Shown here piece by piece: positions 32,506 through 44,560 of a stretch of 64,000 bases of DNA; position 1 is the stretch's first letter; the number at the start of each line of letters is the position of its first letter. The notes under the pieces were generated by a model that was not told where the DNA came from, did not search any database, and worked only from the letters and a program-made list of their open reading frames with translations. The stretch covers positions 168,031,084 to 168,095,083 of the forward strand of contig JAIOJX010000030.1 of assembly GCA_022376925.1 (NCBI GenBank), written 5' to 3'. The translations under genes and the position numbers were made by a program. The DNA comes from Tragulus kanchil. Lineage: Eukaryota > Chordata > Mammalia > Artiodactyla > Tragulidae.

Positions 32506-35150
32506 TCCATCTCAATAGATAAACTGGGTTCTGAACCTAGAATTAGATGATTGACCCACCACAAAGTACAGAAGTGCTGCTTTTTTCCTGCCCAAATGGT
32601 GCCACGAACCCTCTACCAGAGAAGCAGATTCAGTAAAGAGAGGCAAATGAAGTAGATAGTCAGGGAGGGCTGAGCCATGCTCTGTGCTAGGAACTTCTGG
32701 GTGTTATAGTTTCTGTACAGGATTTGGTCTGTATGTCAGCAGAAGGAAGTATGCTGTCGTAGCTTACACACGGGTTGAGGAACCAAGAGTTCCCAGGCAA
32801 GCGTGAAGCCAAAGTCCCACAGGTTAGGCAGCACAGAAACTCACACTGGGTGATTTAAGGTAAAGACTGATTTTCAAGAGCTGCAAATCTTTGCTAGTCA
32901 CTTCTTTCCTCCCACTCTTTTTTTTTTTTTTTTTTTTTTACACAGACGGGGAACATTTGTTGTTTTTTCTTTTTTTTTTTTTTAACTGCCTAGAGCCTTA
33001 GCATCTGCCCTCTTGTCACTGGGAATTGAGGATTATGGCACTTGCTGATTTTTATAGTAGCCATTAATCCCTTAGTTCTATTCTCACTTGAAGCCACATC
33101 AGAAACAATCATCAACTGTGACACTGAAGGGTTAACTCAGTACTTCATCTCCTAACATGCCTGACATTTGTTCTCCGTGGTCTATGAAGCCCCTAGAACC
33201 TAGAAGAGAGGGTAAGATGGGAAAACAGAAACCCAATCTTGTCTGGAGAGTTCTTCCATGGCCTCCCTTTCAGTACCTTCCAGTGCCCAGGGGTACCTTT
33301 CCATCTTGGGAGACATCCCAAAGGAGGATACGTTGGAACATTGCCAGTGACATTCCTAAATCATGGAATGTAGGCAGCCCCGCCACTGCTGTTTCCACTA
33401 GAAAAGCTTATCTTCTTCAACAAACTCACTCTGGATCCTAAAACTTAAAAGGACTCCTCTAAACTAACACCAGCTTTCCTCTCACTGTCACCCATACTCT
33501 GATGATTCTTCTCTGTAACCTTGAGACAAGGCATCAACTCACAAAGGACTGACTTTTAAACCTTTATCTGGAAGTTGGCAAGCTGAGAAATACTGAACGT
33601 GAGCTTGAAGAATCAGGGCAAGGGCAATTCATGATGAATTGTTTTTGTCAAGTGTTAAGAAGGGGTCAACATCTATGACCAGTGACCTTTTTTTTATCAC
33701 TGGGTGTTTGGTTGGGCTGAGCTGGGCTGATGGCCAGAGAAAAACCTCTTTGTTAGCATCAGTCTCTCTTGCAACCACTGACATGTAAGGGTTCAAAAAG
33801 GGCTTGAGCCATGCTCTGTGCTAGGAACTTCTGGGTGTTATAGTTTCTGTACAGGATTTGGTCTGTATGTCAGCAGAAGGAAGTATGCTGTCGTAGCTTA
33901 CACACGGGTTGAGGAACCAAGAGTTCCCAGGCAAGCGTGAAGCCAAAGTCCCACAGGTTAGGCAGCACAGAAACTCACACTGGGTGATTTAAGGTAAAGA
34001 CTGATTTTCAAGAGCTGCAAATCTTTGCTAGTCACTTCTTTCCTCCCACTCTTTTTTTTTTTTTTTTTTTTTACACAGACGGGGAACATTTGTTGTTTTT
34101 TCTTTTTTTTTTTTTTAACTGCCTAGAGCCTTAGCATCTGCCCTCTTGTCACTGGGAATTGAGGATTATGGCACTTGCTGATTTTTATAGTAGCCATTAA
34201 TCCCTTAGTTCTATTCTCACTTGAAGCCACATCAGAAACAATCATCAACTGTGACACTGAAGGGTTAACTCAGTACTTCATCTCCTAACATGCCTGACAT
34301 TTGTTCTCCGTGGTCTATGAAGCCCCTAGAACCTAGAAGAGAGGGTAAGATGGGAAAACAGAAACCCAATCTTGTCTGGAGAGTTCTTCCATGGCCTCCC
34401 TTTCAGTACCTTCCAGTGCCCAGGGGTACCTTTCCATCTTGGGAGACATCCCAAAGGAGGATACGTTGGAACATTGCCAGTGACATTCCTAAATCATGGA
34501 ATGTAGGCAGCCCCGCCACTGCTGTTTCCACTAGAAAAGCTTATCTTCTTCAACAAACTCACTCTGGATCCTAAAACTTAAAAGGACTCCTCTAAACTAA
34601 CACCAGCTTTCCTCTCACTGTCACCCATACTCTGATGATTCTTCTCTGTAACCTTGAGACAAGGCATCAACTCACAAAGGACTGACTTTTAAACCTTTAT
34701 CTGGAAGTTGGCAAGCTGAGAAATACTGAACGTGAGCTTGAAGAATCAGGGCAAGGGCAATTCATGATGAATTGTTTTTGTCAAGTGTTAAGAAGGGGTC
34801 AACATCTATGACCAGTGACCTTTTTTTTATCACTGGGTGTTTGGTTGGGCTGAGCTGGGCTGATGGCCAGAGAAAAACCTCTTTGTTAGCATCAGTCTCT
34901 CTTTGCAACCACTGACATGTAAGGGTTCATGCTTCCTGACTATATGAAGAGGAAGAGGTCTGGATGAGAAAGGGAAGATATAAGAGAAAGCCAACCAAAA
35001 CAGGAGCTGGGGTGGTGTGGAGACAGTTCTCCTGGCCCCTTGATAGATCTAAACACCTGTGACTAGCAACATAAGAACCATTAGCTTCCCAAAGAATCTA
35101 ATCTGTGACACACACTGGCTTTAGTCTGATAATCCTTTCTGTGCTAAGGT
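32506..35150. other. Unrecognised sequence with T-rich tracts (spans duplication 14)
   Basis: T runs lie at 32918-32939 and 32970-32983 (again about 34051-34071 and 34104-34116). A 94-codon frame at 33157 (again 34290) is intact in both copies but shows no known domain, signal or composition argument for coding. Confidence 0.5.
32666..34929. repeat. Direct duplication 14
   Basis: Bases 32666-33798 recur at 33799-34929, offset 1133. One T is inserted at the start of the second copy. Confidence 0.93.
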
Positions 35151-35350
35151 GCTTGGTAGCTCAGTCATGTCCAACTCTTTGCAACCCCATGAACTCTAGT
35201 CAACCAGGCTCCTCTGACCGTGGGATTCTCCAGGCAAGAATACTGGAGTGAGTGATCATTTCCTTCTCCAGGGAATCTTCCCAACCCAGGGACTGAACCC
35301 AGGTCTCCTACATTGCAGGCAGATTCTTTACTGTCTTAGCCACCAGAAAC
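35151..35350 (-). mobile_element. Bov-tA type SINE, antisense, copy 1
   Basis: It contains 'agctcagtcatgtccaactctttgc', 'caggcaagaatactggagtg' and the antisense B box region 'gggactgaacccaggtctcc'. Confidence 0.88.
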
Positions 35351-36235
35351 GTACTCCACTTATTTCCCAAAAGTGTGGGGAAAAGTCTGTCCTGTGCTTG
35401 AGAAAAATAGATTCTGTGTCCCTAATGTAAGCCTAGAGTCGTGAGGCTTTGGAAGTTTAGTTGTCTACAACAGCTTGTCTATTTCCTTCAGTTCTCAGAT
35501 GTGGTGTCTGCAGTCCATTCAAAGCTGCAAGCACTTCAGGGAGTGGGAGCTAGCACATGGTTAATACAAGGCTTAACCATACTGCCAGAGCCTCTTTTCA
35601 GTAATAACGTATCAGGGCTTTTCCAGAGGTGTCTCTCCCTCTTCATGGTTCCAGAGATCTAACTTAAAAGGACTCCTCTAAACTAACACCAGCTTTCCTC
35701 TCACTGTCACCCATACTCTGATGATTCTTCTCTGTAACCTTGAGACAAGGCATCAACTCACAAAGGACTGACTTTTAAACCTTTATCTGGAAGTTGGCAA
35801 GCTGAGAAATACTGAACGTGAGCTTGAAGAATCAGGGCAAGGGCAATTCATGATGAATTGTTTTTGTCAAGTGTTAAGAAGGGGTCAACATCTATGACCA
35901 GTGACCTTTTTTTTATCACTGGGTGTTTGGTTGGGCTGAGCTGGGCTGATGGCCAGAGAAAAACCTCTTTGTTAGCATCAGTCTCTCTTGCAACCACTGA
36001 CATGTAAGGGTTCATGCTTCCTGACTATATGAAGAGGAAGAGGTCTGGATGAGAAAGGGAAGATATAAGAGAAAGCCAACCAAAACAGGAGCTGGGGTGG
36101 TGTGGAGACAGTTCTCCTGGCCCCTTGATAGATCTAAACACCTGTGACTAGCAACATAAGAACCATTAGCTTCCCAAAGAATCTAATCTGTGACACACAC
36201 TGGCTTTAGTCTGATAATCCTTTCTGTGCTAAGGT
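35351..36235. other. Unrecognised sequence, includes the third copy of 33442-33790
   Basis: No gene or named repeat is seen. Confidence 0.5.
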
Positions 36236-36435
36236 GCTTGGTAGCTCAGTCATGTCCAACTCTTTGCAACCCCATGAACTCTAGTCAACCAGGCTCCTCT
36301 GACCGTGGGATTCTCCAGGCAAGAATACTGGAGTGAGTGATCATTTCCTTCTCCAGGGAATCTTCCCAACCCAGGGACTGAACCCAGGTCTCCTACATTG
36401 CAGGCAGATTCTTTACTGTCTTAGCCACCAGAAAC
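36236..36435 (-). mobile_element. Bov-tA type SINE, antisense, copy 2
   Basis: Duplicate of 35151-35350 through duplication 15. Confidence 0.88.
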
Positions 36436-37714
36436 GTACTCCACTTATTTCCCAAAAGTGTGGGGAAAAGTCTGTCCTGTGCTTGAGAAAAATAGATTCT
36501 GTGTCCCTAATGTAAGCCTAGAGTCGTGAGGCTTTGGAAGTTTAGTTGTCTACAACAGCTTGTCTATTTCCTTCAGTTCTCAGATGTGGTGTCTGCAGTC
36601 CATTCAAAGCTGCAAGCACTTCAGGGAGTGGGAGCTAGCACATGGTTAATACAAGGCTTAACCATACTGCCAGAGCCTCTTTTTCAGTAATAACGTATCA
36701 GGGGCTTTTCCAGAGGTGTCTCTTCCCTCCTTCATGGTTAGACCACACACCTGAAAAGACAATTTCAGAAGCCTCTAGTAATCAACCCAAGGCTTCTCGA
36801 CATTGAAGATGCTTATTTCCACAGGGCAGTGGTTTCTAAGCTGATGCTCATGCCTAATAAATTATAAGAACTCCAATGTATAGAATAGGTGTGAGTGGGA
36901 ATTTGATTCAATGAAGGGACAATGACATCCAGAGTCCTACCAAACCAAATTAGAAACCTTTCAGTGACATTAGATCATATCTTTAAGTGGGGCTAAGTGG
37001 ATCCTCTTCGTTCTGTTGTCCATGTTGATGTCTATTTTGTCTATTGAGAATGACACTCTATTATAGGGTGTGCTATAGCTCTAAGACAAGCCAAGTCTCC
37101 AGGTCCAGTTAAAGCACAATAGAGAGATGCCCATGGAGACCCAGTCAAATCTATTCTGGTGCCAGGGATGGCAACAAAGCAGTGGTTTAAGTGGCTGAAA
37201 ATTTCAAGGTCCAGCACAGTACTGCATATGTTGCCAATTGTGTGTCTTTCAAGGGACCTCCAGGGAAGCCAAGGGGGACCAGTTCTGTGACATTACCTGG
37301 GGGACTGCTCCTGGCTGTGAAGCCTCTGAATGTGACTTTTTATCTTTCCTGCAAATTGCTTTGCCTTTCTGCTGAAGTTAGCCAGAATCAGTACCTGCAA
37401 TCCCAACAACCCAAAACCTGCCTTTCAACAGTCTCCAAGACCAGGCAGAAGAAGAGAAATTACTGCAGAAGAAAAAGACTCTCAGGCTACCCCAAACAGA
37501 ATTCTGCTTGAGGCACCCATTCCCTCCATAGGGAACCCTTCATTTCCAATGGCTTTGGGGGTCCTTTACTGGGGCATTGTTCTTTCAGTTTGAGCTGTGA
37601 CCACTGTCTCAAGGCACATGCTTAGAGGGGGTTCTCTGGCAGAGACAGAAGAGCCATAGTCCTGAAGAGCTAGCTGAAAGGTAGAGGGTGAGTCCACAAG
37701 GTTAATTAATATAA
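36436..37714. other. Unrecognised sequence
   Basis: A 106-codon frame at 37191-37511 ends in a lysine/arginine-rich segment but matches nothing I know, and I would not call it a gene. Confidence 0.5.
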
Positions 37715-37725
37715 AGAATGGTCCA

Positions 37726-38052
37726 GGGCTTCCCTGGTGGTCCAGTGGGTAAGGACACCGCCTTGCAGTGCAAGGGGCTCCGGTTCAATCCCTGGTCTGG
37801 GAGGATCCCACGTGCCGCAGAGCGGCTGGACCGATGTGCCCAATTACTGAGCCAGAGCTCTGGAGCGCACGCACCCAGAGCTGGTGCTCTGCGACAACAG
37901 AGGCCACTGTGATGGGAGGCCCACACGGGCCAAAGAACAAATATGGATGAAAACAGATAAATGAAAGACCAATAGAGGTGGCCTGCCCGCCCCTCTCCCT
38001 CCCAACCCGCCCCGGAAAGAATATATATATATATTAAAAAAAAAAAAAAAAA
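37726..38052 (+). mobile_element. Young CHR-like SINE, subtype A, with target duplication, copy 1
   Basis: The head, B box ('ggttcaatccc') and the full distinctive body are present, with a TA-rich then A tail. The target duplication 'gaatggtcca' lies at 37716-37725 and 38054-38063. Confidence 0.92.
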
Positions 38053-38063
38053 GGAATGGTCCA

Positions 38064-38597
38064 AAAGAGCCACTTTTCTACCATACAGAGCACTTTCTGC
38101 ATCAAGTGCCTCAAATGACCCTCTGCCTGAGTGCTGCTCCTTGAAGTGGAGCTGAGACAGAATTTGCCTGCTGGTTGTGCAATTGACAAGACTCCTAAGG
38201 ATGGGCAGTGAGGGGAAGGGGAGCACAGTGTGGCAGATGGAAAGTCATCCCCAGATATGTCCTCATCACTGACTGGTCACATTGTGGGCCACTAGGTGGG
38301 GCAAGGGGTGCCCCATGGAGCCTTAACCCCTATACATTGGATTGTACTTATGGCCATGTGACGTGGGCTCCCACAGGCTCCCCAGGATGTAGAAGCAGCC
38401 CTAGTGTAGGGATGGCCCCACCAGTAGAAGGTGCTGACTCCTGTGAACTGCACACTCCAGCAGAGCCTGGAATCACAGGGCAGCCCAATAGGATGTGAGG
38501 AGAGTAAGGTACCCAGTATCCCACCCACTGCTTCTCTCACAGCACTCCATGCATTTCAGAAGGTTAGTACCATGTGCATGTCTGTTAATAACTCCGG
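38064..38597. other. Unrecognised sequence, copy 1
   Basis: A 96-codon frame at 38208 (again 39306) has no recognisable domain. Confidence 0.5.
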
Positions 38598-38822
38598 ATT
38601 CTGCTTGAGGCACCCATTCCCTCCATAGGGAACCCTTCATTTCCAATGGCTTTGGGGGTCCTTTACTGGGGCATTGTTCTTTCAGTTTGAGCTGTGACCA
38701 CTGTCTCAAGGCACATGCTTAGAGGGGGTTCTCTGGCAGAGACAGAAGAGCCATAGTCCTGAAGAGCTAGCTGAAAGGTAGAGGGTGAGTCCACAAGGTT
38801 AATTAATATAAAGAATGGTCCA

Positions 38823-39150
38823 GGGCTTCCCTGGTGGTCCAGTGGGTAAGGACACCGCCTTGCAGTGCAAGGGGCTCCGGTTCAATCCCTGGTCTGGGAG
38901 GATCCCACGTGCCGCAGAGCGGCTGGACCGATGTGCCCAATTACTGAGCCAGAGCTCTGGAGCGCACGCACCCAGAGCTGGTGCTCTGCGACAACAGAGG
39001 CCACTGTGATGGGAGGCCCACACGGGCCAAAGAACAAATATGGATGAAAACAGATAAATGAAAGACCAATAGAGGTGGCCTGCCCGCCCCTCTCCCTCCC
39101 CAACCCGCCCCTGACAAAATATATATATATATTAAAAAAAAAAAAAAAAA
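38823..39150 (+). mobile_element. Young CHR-like SINE, subtype A, copy 2
   Basis: Duplicate of 37726. Tails differ slightly ('ccccggaaagaa' against 'cccctgacaaaa'). Confidence 0.92.
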
Positions 39151-39702
39151 GGAATGGTCCAAAAGAGCCACTTTTCTACCATACAGAGCACTTTCTGCAT
39201 CAAGTGCCTCAAATGACCCTCTGCCTGAGTGCTGCTCCTTGAAGTGGAGCTGAGACAGAATTTGCCTGCTGGTTGTGCAATTGACAAGACTCCTAAGGAT
39301 GGGCAGTGAGGGGAAGGGGAGCACAGTGTGGCAGATGGAAAGTCATCCCCAGATATGTCCTCATCACTGACTGGTCACATTGTGGGCCACTAGGTGGGGC
39401 AAGGGGTGCCCCATGGAGCCTTAACCCCTATACATTGGATTGTACTTATGGCCATGTGACGTGGGCTCCCACAGGCTCCCCAGGATGTAGAAGCAGCCCT
39501 AGTGTAGGGATGGCCCCACCAGTAGAAGGTGCTGACTCCTGTGAACTGCACACTCCAGCAGAGCCTGGAATCACAGGGCAGCCCAATAGGATGTGAGGAG
39601 AGTAAGGTACCCAGTATCCCACCCACTGCTTCTCTCACAGCACTCCATGCATTTCAGAAGGTTAGTACCATGTGCATGTCTGTTAATAATGATAGCTGCC
39701 TG
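39151..39702. other. Unrecognised sequence, copy 2
   Basis: Repeats 38053-38597. No gene is seen. Confidence 0.5.
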
Positions 39703-39825
39703 GGACTTCCCTGGCGGTCCAGTAGCTAAGACTCCTTGTTTTCAGTGTAAGGGTCACAGGTTCAATCCCTGGTCAGGGAACTAAGATCCCACATGCCTTA
39801 CAGTGCAGCAAAAAGAAAAAAAAAA

Positions 39826-39828
<3 letters not shown>
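39703..39828 (+). mobile_element. CHR-type SINE, copy 1
   Basis: It has a head 'ggacttccctggcggtccag', B-box region 'ggttcaatccctggtcaggg', and an A-rich tail that runs into a TA microsatellite. Confidence 0.87.

Positions 39829-39871
<43 letters not shown>
39829..39871. repeat. (TA)n microsatellite, copy 1
   Basis: About 43 bases of perfect TA repeat directly follow the SINE tail, a common place for microsatellites to arise. Confidence 0.95.
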
Positions 39872-39875
<4 letters not shown>

Positions 39876-40691
39876 GAATGATAGGTGCCCAAGTTTGGTC
39901 ACTTTCAATGTTATTTCTTGAATAAGCCTCACAACACAAAGTGAAGTGAAACAGAGACCAATTTCCCTTTCTTGTGCACATTCTAGCCTACACAGTTTTG
40001 GATTTGTTACTCTGAGGCTGAGCAGAGGAAGCAGGGTTCCAAGATTCAGGTTTGGGTCCTAAAAGAAGGGAGTCTAATTAGGTCTCAATTATGAATCTCA
40101 GGATCCAGCCCAGATTTTCAGACCGTTTTGGTGTCTGGGGTGTACACAGCAGACTCCGCTGAAAAAGTGGCTACTCTCCCATGTCCTCTTGCTCCTGTGT
40201 GTGGGGCTCCCTTGAGGTCCACCCAGGAAAGGTATGGTTGAGTCAAGGCATGACCCAGGGCCCTCGTCACTTTGATGGGAGCAAAGTGCCTGCCTTTGCG
40301 CATGACATTCACCCGGGCAAAAGCATGATATTCCACTGGTAACCTGAAGCTCTGCATTATATTTCAACTTTTTCCAGTTATCAGAACTGTTTGCCTTAAG
40401 TTTTTTCCAACTAGATTTGAAAACTATCTCATCTTCTCCTGGAGAAAGCTCTTTATCAAAACTGCCAGCACGTAAGCAATAATAAAACAAAGCCGGGGTA
40501 GGGCGGGAGGAATTGTGACCCTGGACCCTACTTATGCATGAATTTATTACCTTAGCAAAATACAGAAGAAAATTATGAAAGAAAGAGCTTGAGGTTTGTG
40601 CATTTCTTTTTCTTATAAATAAGTATATGTTAGTTTCATTCTTCATTCCTAGCAATAACACTGACACAGGCACTGAAAACGACTCTCTCGT
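39872..40691. other. Unrecognised sequence, copy 1
   Basis: A minus-strand frame of 217 codons (40098-40751) crosses the join at 40692 and is partly artefactual. The 130 codons shared with the second copy (41198-41590) have no known domain. Confidence 0.5.
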
Positions 40692-40805
40692 GGATGTGAG
40701 GAGAGTAAGGTACCCAGTATCCCACCCACTGCTTCTCTCACAGCACTCCATGCATTTCAGAAGGTTAGTACCATGTGCATGTCTGTTAATAATGATAGCT
40801 GCCTG

Positions 40806-40925
40806 GGACTTCCCTGGCGGTCCAGTAGCTAAGACTCCTTGTTTTCAGTGTAAGGGTCACAGGTTCAATCCCTGGTCAGGGAACTAAGATCCCACATGCC
40901 TTACAGTGCAGCAAAAAGAAAAAAA

Positions 40926-40928
<3 letters not shown>
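40806..40928 (+). mobile_element. CHR-type SINE, copy 2
   Basis: Duplicate of 39703 with a tail A run several bases shorter. Confidence 0.87.

Positions 40929-40971
<43 letters not shown>
40929..40971. repeat. (TA)n microsatellite, copy 2
   Basis: The TA tract has the same length as the first copy, although the neighbouring A run differs. Confidence 0.95.
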
Positions 40972-40975
<4 letters not shown>

Positions 40976-42350
40976 GAATGATAGGTGCCCAAGTTTGGTC
41001 ACTTTCAATGTTATTTCTTGAATAAGCCTCACAACACAAAGTGAAGTGAAACAGAGACCAATTTCCCTTTCTTGTGCACATTCTAGCCTACACAGTTTTG
41101 GATTTGTTACTCTGAGGCTGAGCAGAGGAAGCAGGGTTCCAAGATTCAGGTTTGGGTCCTAAAAGAAGGGAGTCTAATTAGGTCTCAATTATGAATCTCA
41201 GGATCCAGCCCAGATTTTCAGACCGTTTTGGTGTCTGGGGTGTACACAGCAGACTCCGCTGAAAAAGTGGCTACTCTCCCATGTCCTCTTGCTCCTGTGT
41301 GTGGGGCTCCCTTGAGGTCCACCCAGGAAAGGTATGGTTGAGTCAAGGCATGACCCAGGGCCCTCGTCACTTTGATGGGAGCAAAGTGCCTGCCTTTGCG
41401 CATGACATTCACCCGGGCAAAAGCATGATATTCCACTGGTAACCTGAAGCTCTGCATTATATTTCAACTTTTTCCAGTTATCAGAACTGTTTGCCTTAAG
41501 TTTTTTCCAACTAGATTTGAAAACTATCTCATCTTCTCCTGGAGAAAGCTCTTTATCAAAACTGCCAGCACGTAAGCAATAATAAAACAAAGCCGGGGGT
41601 AGGGCGGGAGGGAATTGTGACCCTGGACCCTACTTATGCATGAATTTATTACCTTAGCAAAATACAGAAGAAAATTATGAAAGAAAGAGCTTGAGGTTTG
41701 TGCATTTCTTTTTCTTATAAATAAGTATATGTTAGTTTCATTCTTCATTCCTAGCAATAACACTGACACAGGCACTGAACACTTGTGTCAGCAAAGACTC
41801 TCTCTGTAAGTCTAAAACAAGCCTCACTCAGTTAACCACAGTTTCTTTCTCAAGTCCATTAAGCCAAAGTGAGCTGTTACAATTTTCTTCCTCTAAGCAG
41901 AGTGGTTCAAATACAACTCACAGATATCAAGATATTAACGATGGTAGCTAGTAAAGTGTAACGTCTATGTCATAGATCTACTACACATACAGAAGTTATA
42001 AGCTGGTCTCAGTACCGGCTAAACAGTCACTCATAAGCAGTGGTGCTGACTCAGGAAGAAGCAGCCTAATCCAGTGTTCAAGTCAGAAAGTGCACACAGT
42101 GGCTACCCTGAATTCCGCCTGACCATTCCTTGCCCTTCCAATTATTCTTTTGCCTAAAGACAGTTCTCCAAGCAGTCACACTGAACACACCAAAACATCT
42201 TGCATCCGACTTCAGCATCGATTTGTTCACAAAGCTCCAGGTTTACACCTGTGCCAGGATATATTAGTGTCTAAATACTTATAACCTTGTTTTCTTGGAG
42301 AGTAACCAAAGAACTGATGCTTTCAAACTGTGGTGCTGGAGAAGACTCTT
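40972..42350. other. Unrecognised sequence, copy 2 and single-copy flank
   Basis: No gene or named repeat is seen. Confidence 0.5.
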
Positions 42351-42363
42351 AAGAGTCCCTTGG

Positions 42364-42643
42364 GGGCTTCCCTCGTGGTCCAGTGGGTAAGGACACTGCC
42401 TTCCAGTGCAAAGGCGCCGGTTCAATCCCTGGCCTGGGAAGATCACACGTGCCGTGGAGCGGCTGGACCCATGTGTCCAACTAACAAGACGGAGCTCTGG
42501 AGCACATGTGCCCAGAGCTGGTGCTCTTCGACAACAGAGGCCACTGTGATGGGAGGCCCACACGGGCCAAAGAACAAATATGGATGAAAAATAGATAAAC
42601 AAAAGACCAATAGAAGTGGCCCGCCCTCTCCCCCCGCAAAAAA
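42364..42643 (+). mobile_element. Young CHR-like SINE, subtype A, with target duplication, copy 1
   Basis: It has the distinctive body with a short tail. A perfect 13-base target duplication 'aagagtcccttgg' lies at 42351-42363 and 42644-42656. Confidence 0.93.
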
Positions 42644-42705
42644 AAGAGTCCCTTGGACAGGAGATCAAACCAGTCAATCCTAAAGGAAATCAACCCTGAA
42701 TATTT

Positions 42706-42947
42706 ATTGGAAGGACTGAGGCTGAAGCTCCAATACTTTGAGCACTTGATGTGAAGCGCTGACTCATTGGAAAAGAACCTGATGCTGGAAAAGACTGAAG
42801 GCAAAGGGTGAAGGGGATGGCAGAGAAGAGATGGTTAGATAGCATCCCAGACTTAATGGACATAAAATTGAGCAAACTCTGAGGGACAGTGAAGGACAGA
42901 GGAAGCTGGTGTGCTGCCACCCAGGGGGTCAAAGAGTTGGACATGAA
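42706..42947 (+). mobile_element. Bov-A type SINE (ART2A-like), copy 1
   Basis: It runs from 'tgaatatttattggaaggac' to 'aaagagttggacatga', the same family as 18214. Confidence 0.85.
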
Positions 42948-43510
42948 GTGTCAGCAAAGACTCTCTCTGTAATTAAACAAGCCTCACTCAGTTAACCACA
43001 GTTTCTTTCTCAAGTCCATTAAGCCAAAGTGAGCTGTTACAATTTTCTTCCTCTAAGCAGAGTGGTTCAAATACAACTCACAGATATCAAGATATTAACG
43101 ATGGTAGCTAGTAAAGTGTAACGTCTATGTCATAGATCTACTACACATACAGAAGTTATAAGCTGGTCTCAGTACCGGCTAAACAGTCACTCATAAGCAG
43201 TGGTGCTGACTCAGGAAGAAGCAGCCTAATCCAGTGTTCAAGTCAGAAAGTGCACACAGTGGCTACCCTGAATTCCGCCTGACCATTCCTTGCCCTTCCA
43301 ATTATTCTTTTGCCTAAAGACAGTTCTCCAAGCAGTCACACTGAACACACCAAAACATCTTGCATCCGACTTCAGCATCGATTTGTTCACAAAGCTCCAG
43401 GTTTACACCTGTGCCAGGATATATTAGTGTCTAAATACTTATAACCTTGTTTTCTTGGAGAGTAACCAAAGAACTGATGCTTTCAAACTGTGGTGCTGGA
43501 GAAGACTCTT
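42948..43510. other. Unrecognised sequence, second copy of 41785-42350
   Basis: No gene is seen. Confidence 0.5.
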
Positions 43511-43523
43511 AAGAGTCCCTTGG

Positions 43524-43803
43524 GGGCTTCCCTCGTGGTCCAGTGGGTAAGGACACTGCCTTCCAGTGCAAAGGCGCCGGTTCAATCCCTGGCCTGGGAA
43601 GATCACACGTGCCGTGGAGCGGCTGGACCCATGTGTCCAACTAACAAGACGGAGCTCTGGAGCGCATGTGCCCAGAGCTGGTGCTCTTCGACAACAGAGG
43701 CCACTGTGATGGGAGGCCCACACGGGCCAAAGAACAAATATGGATGAAAAATAGATAAACAAAAGACCAATAGAAGTGGCCCGCCCTCTTCCCCCGCAAA
43801 AAA
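43524..43803 (+). mobile_element. Young CHR-like SINE, subtype A, copy 2
   Basis: Duplicate of 42364, with target duplications at 43511-43523 and 43804-43816. Confidence 0.93.
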
Positions 43804-43865
43804 AAGAGTCCCTTGGACAGGAGATCAAACCAGTCAATCCTAAAGGAAATCAACCCTGAATATTT

Positions 43866-44107
43866 ATTGGAAGGACTGAGGCTGAAGCTCCAATACTTTG
43901 AGCACTTGATGTGAAGCGCTGACTCATTGGAAAAGAACCTGATGCTGGAAAAGACTGAAGGCAAAGGGTGAAGGGGATGGCAGAGAAGAGATGGTTAGAT
44001 AGCATCCCAGACTTAATGGACATAAAATTGAGCAAACTCTGAGGGACAGTGAAGGACAGAGGAAGCTGGTGTGCTGCCACCCAGGGGGTCAAAGAGTTGG
44101 ACATGAA
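43866..44107 (+). mobile_element. Bov-A type SINE (ART2A-like), copy 2
   Basis: Duplicate of 42706. Here it is followed by its true flank ('tttgtggcagaacaacaaca'). Confidence 0.85.
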
Positions 44108-44210
44108 TTTGTGGCAGAACAACAACAATTTGGGAGAAATAAGGCTATCCCATCTCAGGCTTTAAAGAACACCCGCATGTTAACAGCCCAACATATGATG
44201 TAAAAGAGTA

Positions 44211-44560
44211 GTATGTAAATCTAGAAGAACAGTACAGAAGAACCTATTCGCAGGGCAGAATAGAGAGGCAGATGTAGAGAACAGACGTGTGGACACAAGG
44301 CTGGGAGAAGAGGGTGGAATGAATTGGGAGACTGGGGCTGCCGTATAGGCACTACTGCATGGAGAATGGATAGCTAGTGGGAAGCTGTAGGGTGCTCATA
44401 TATACAATGCAGGGAGCTCAGATCAGTGCTCTGTGGCGGGATGGGGAGGGCAGCGGAAGGAGGTTCAAGAGGGAGGGATATGTGTACACATACAGCTGTT
44501 CCATTTCATTGTACAGTAGAAACTAATACAACATTGTAAAGGAATTATATCCCCTCCTCC
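44211..44560 (+). mobile_element. L1 3' UTR fragment
   Basis: It contains 'gaacctattcgcagggcaga', 'gatagctagtgggaagctgt', 'gcagggagctcagatcagtgctctgtg' and 'aacattgtaaaggaattatat', which parallels the 3' UTR of the old L1 at 12930-13250. Confidence 0.75.

Larger units (their letters stand above)
34575..36739. repeat. Direct duplication 15 (overlaps duplication 14)
   Basis: Bases 34575-35660 recur at 35661-36739, offset 1085. The first 355 bases belong to duplication 14 too, so that stretch is present three times (about 33442, 34575 and 35661). Confidence 0.93.
37501..39690. repeat. Direct duplication 16
   Basis: Bases 37501-38592 recur at 38598-39690, offset 1097. A few unmatched bases lie at the join. 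Confidence 0.93.
39589..41779. repeat. Direct duplication 17 (overlaps duplication 16)
   Basis: Bases 39589-40691 recur at 40692-41779, offset 1100-1103. The last bases of the first copy are a shortened version of 41775-41815. The stretch starting at 39589 also occurs at 38492, giving three copies. Confidence 0.92.
41785..44107. repeat. Direct duplication 18
   Basis: Bases 41785-42947 recur at 42948-44107, offset 1160-1163. Confidence 0.93.

Noticed and set aside
40098..40751. A 217-codon minus-strand gene
   Set aside because: The frame crosses the join at 40692, and only about 130 codons are shared with the other copy. No known domain.
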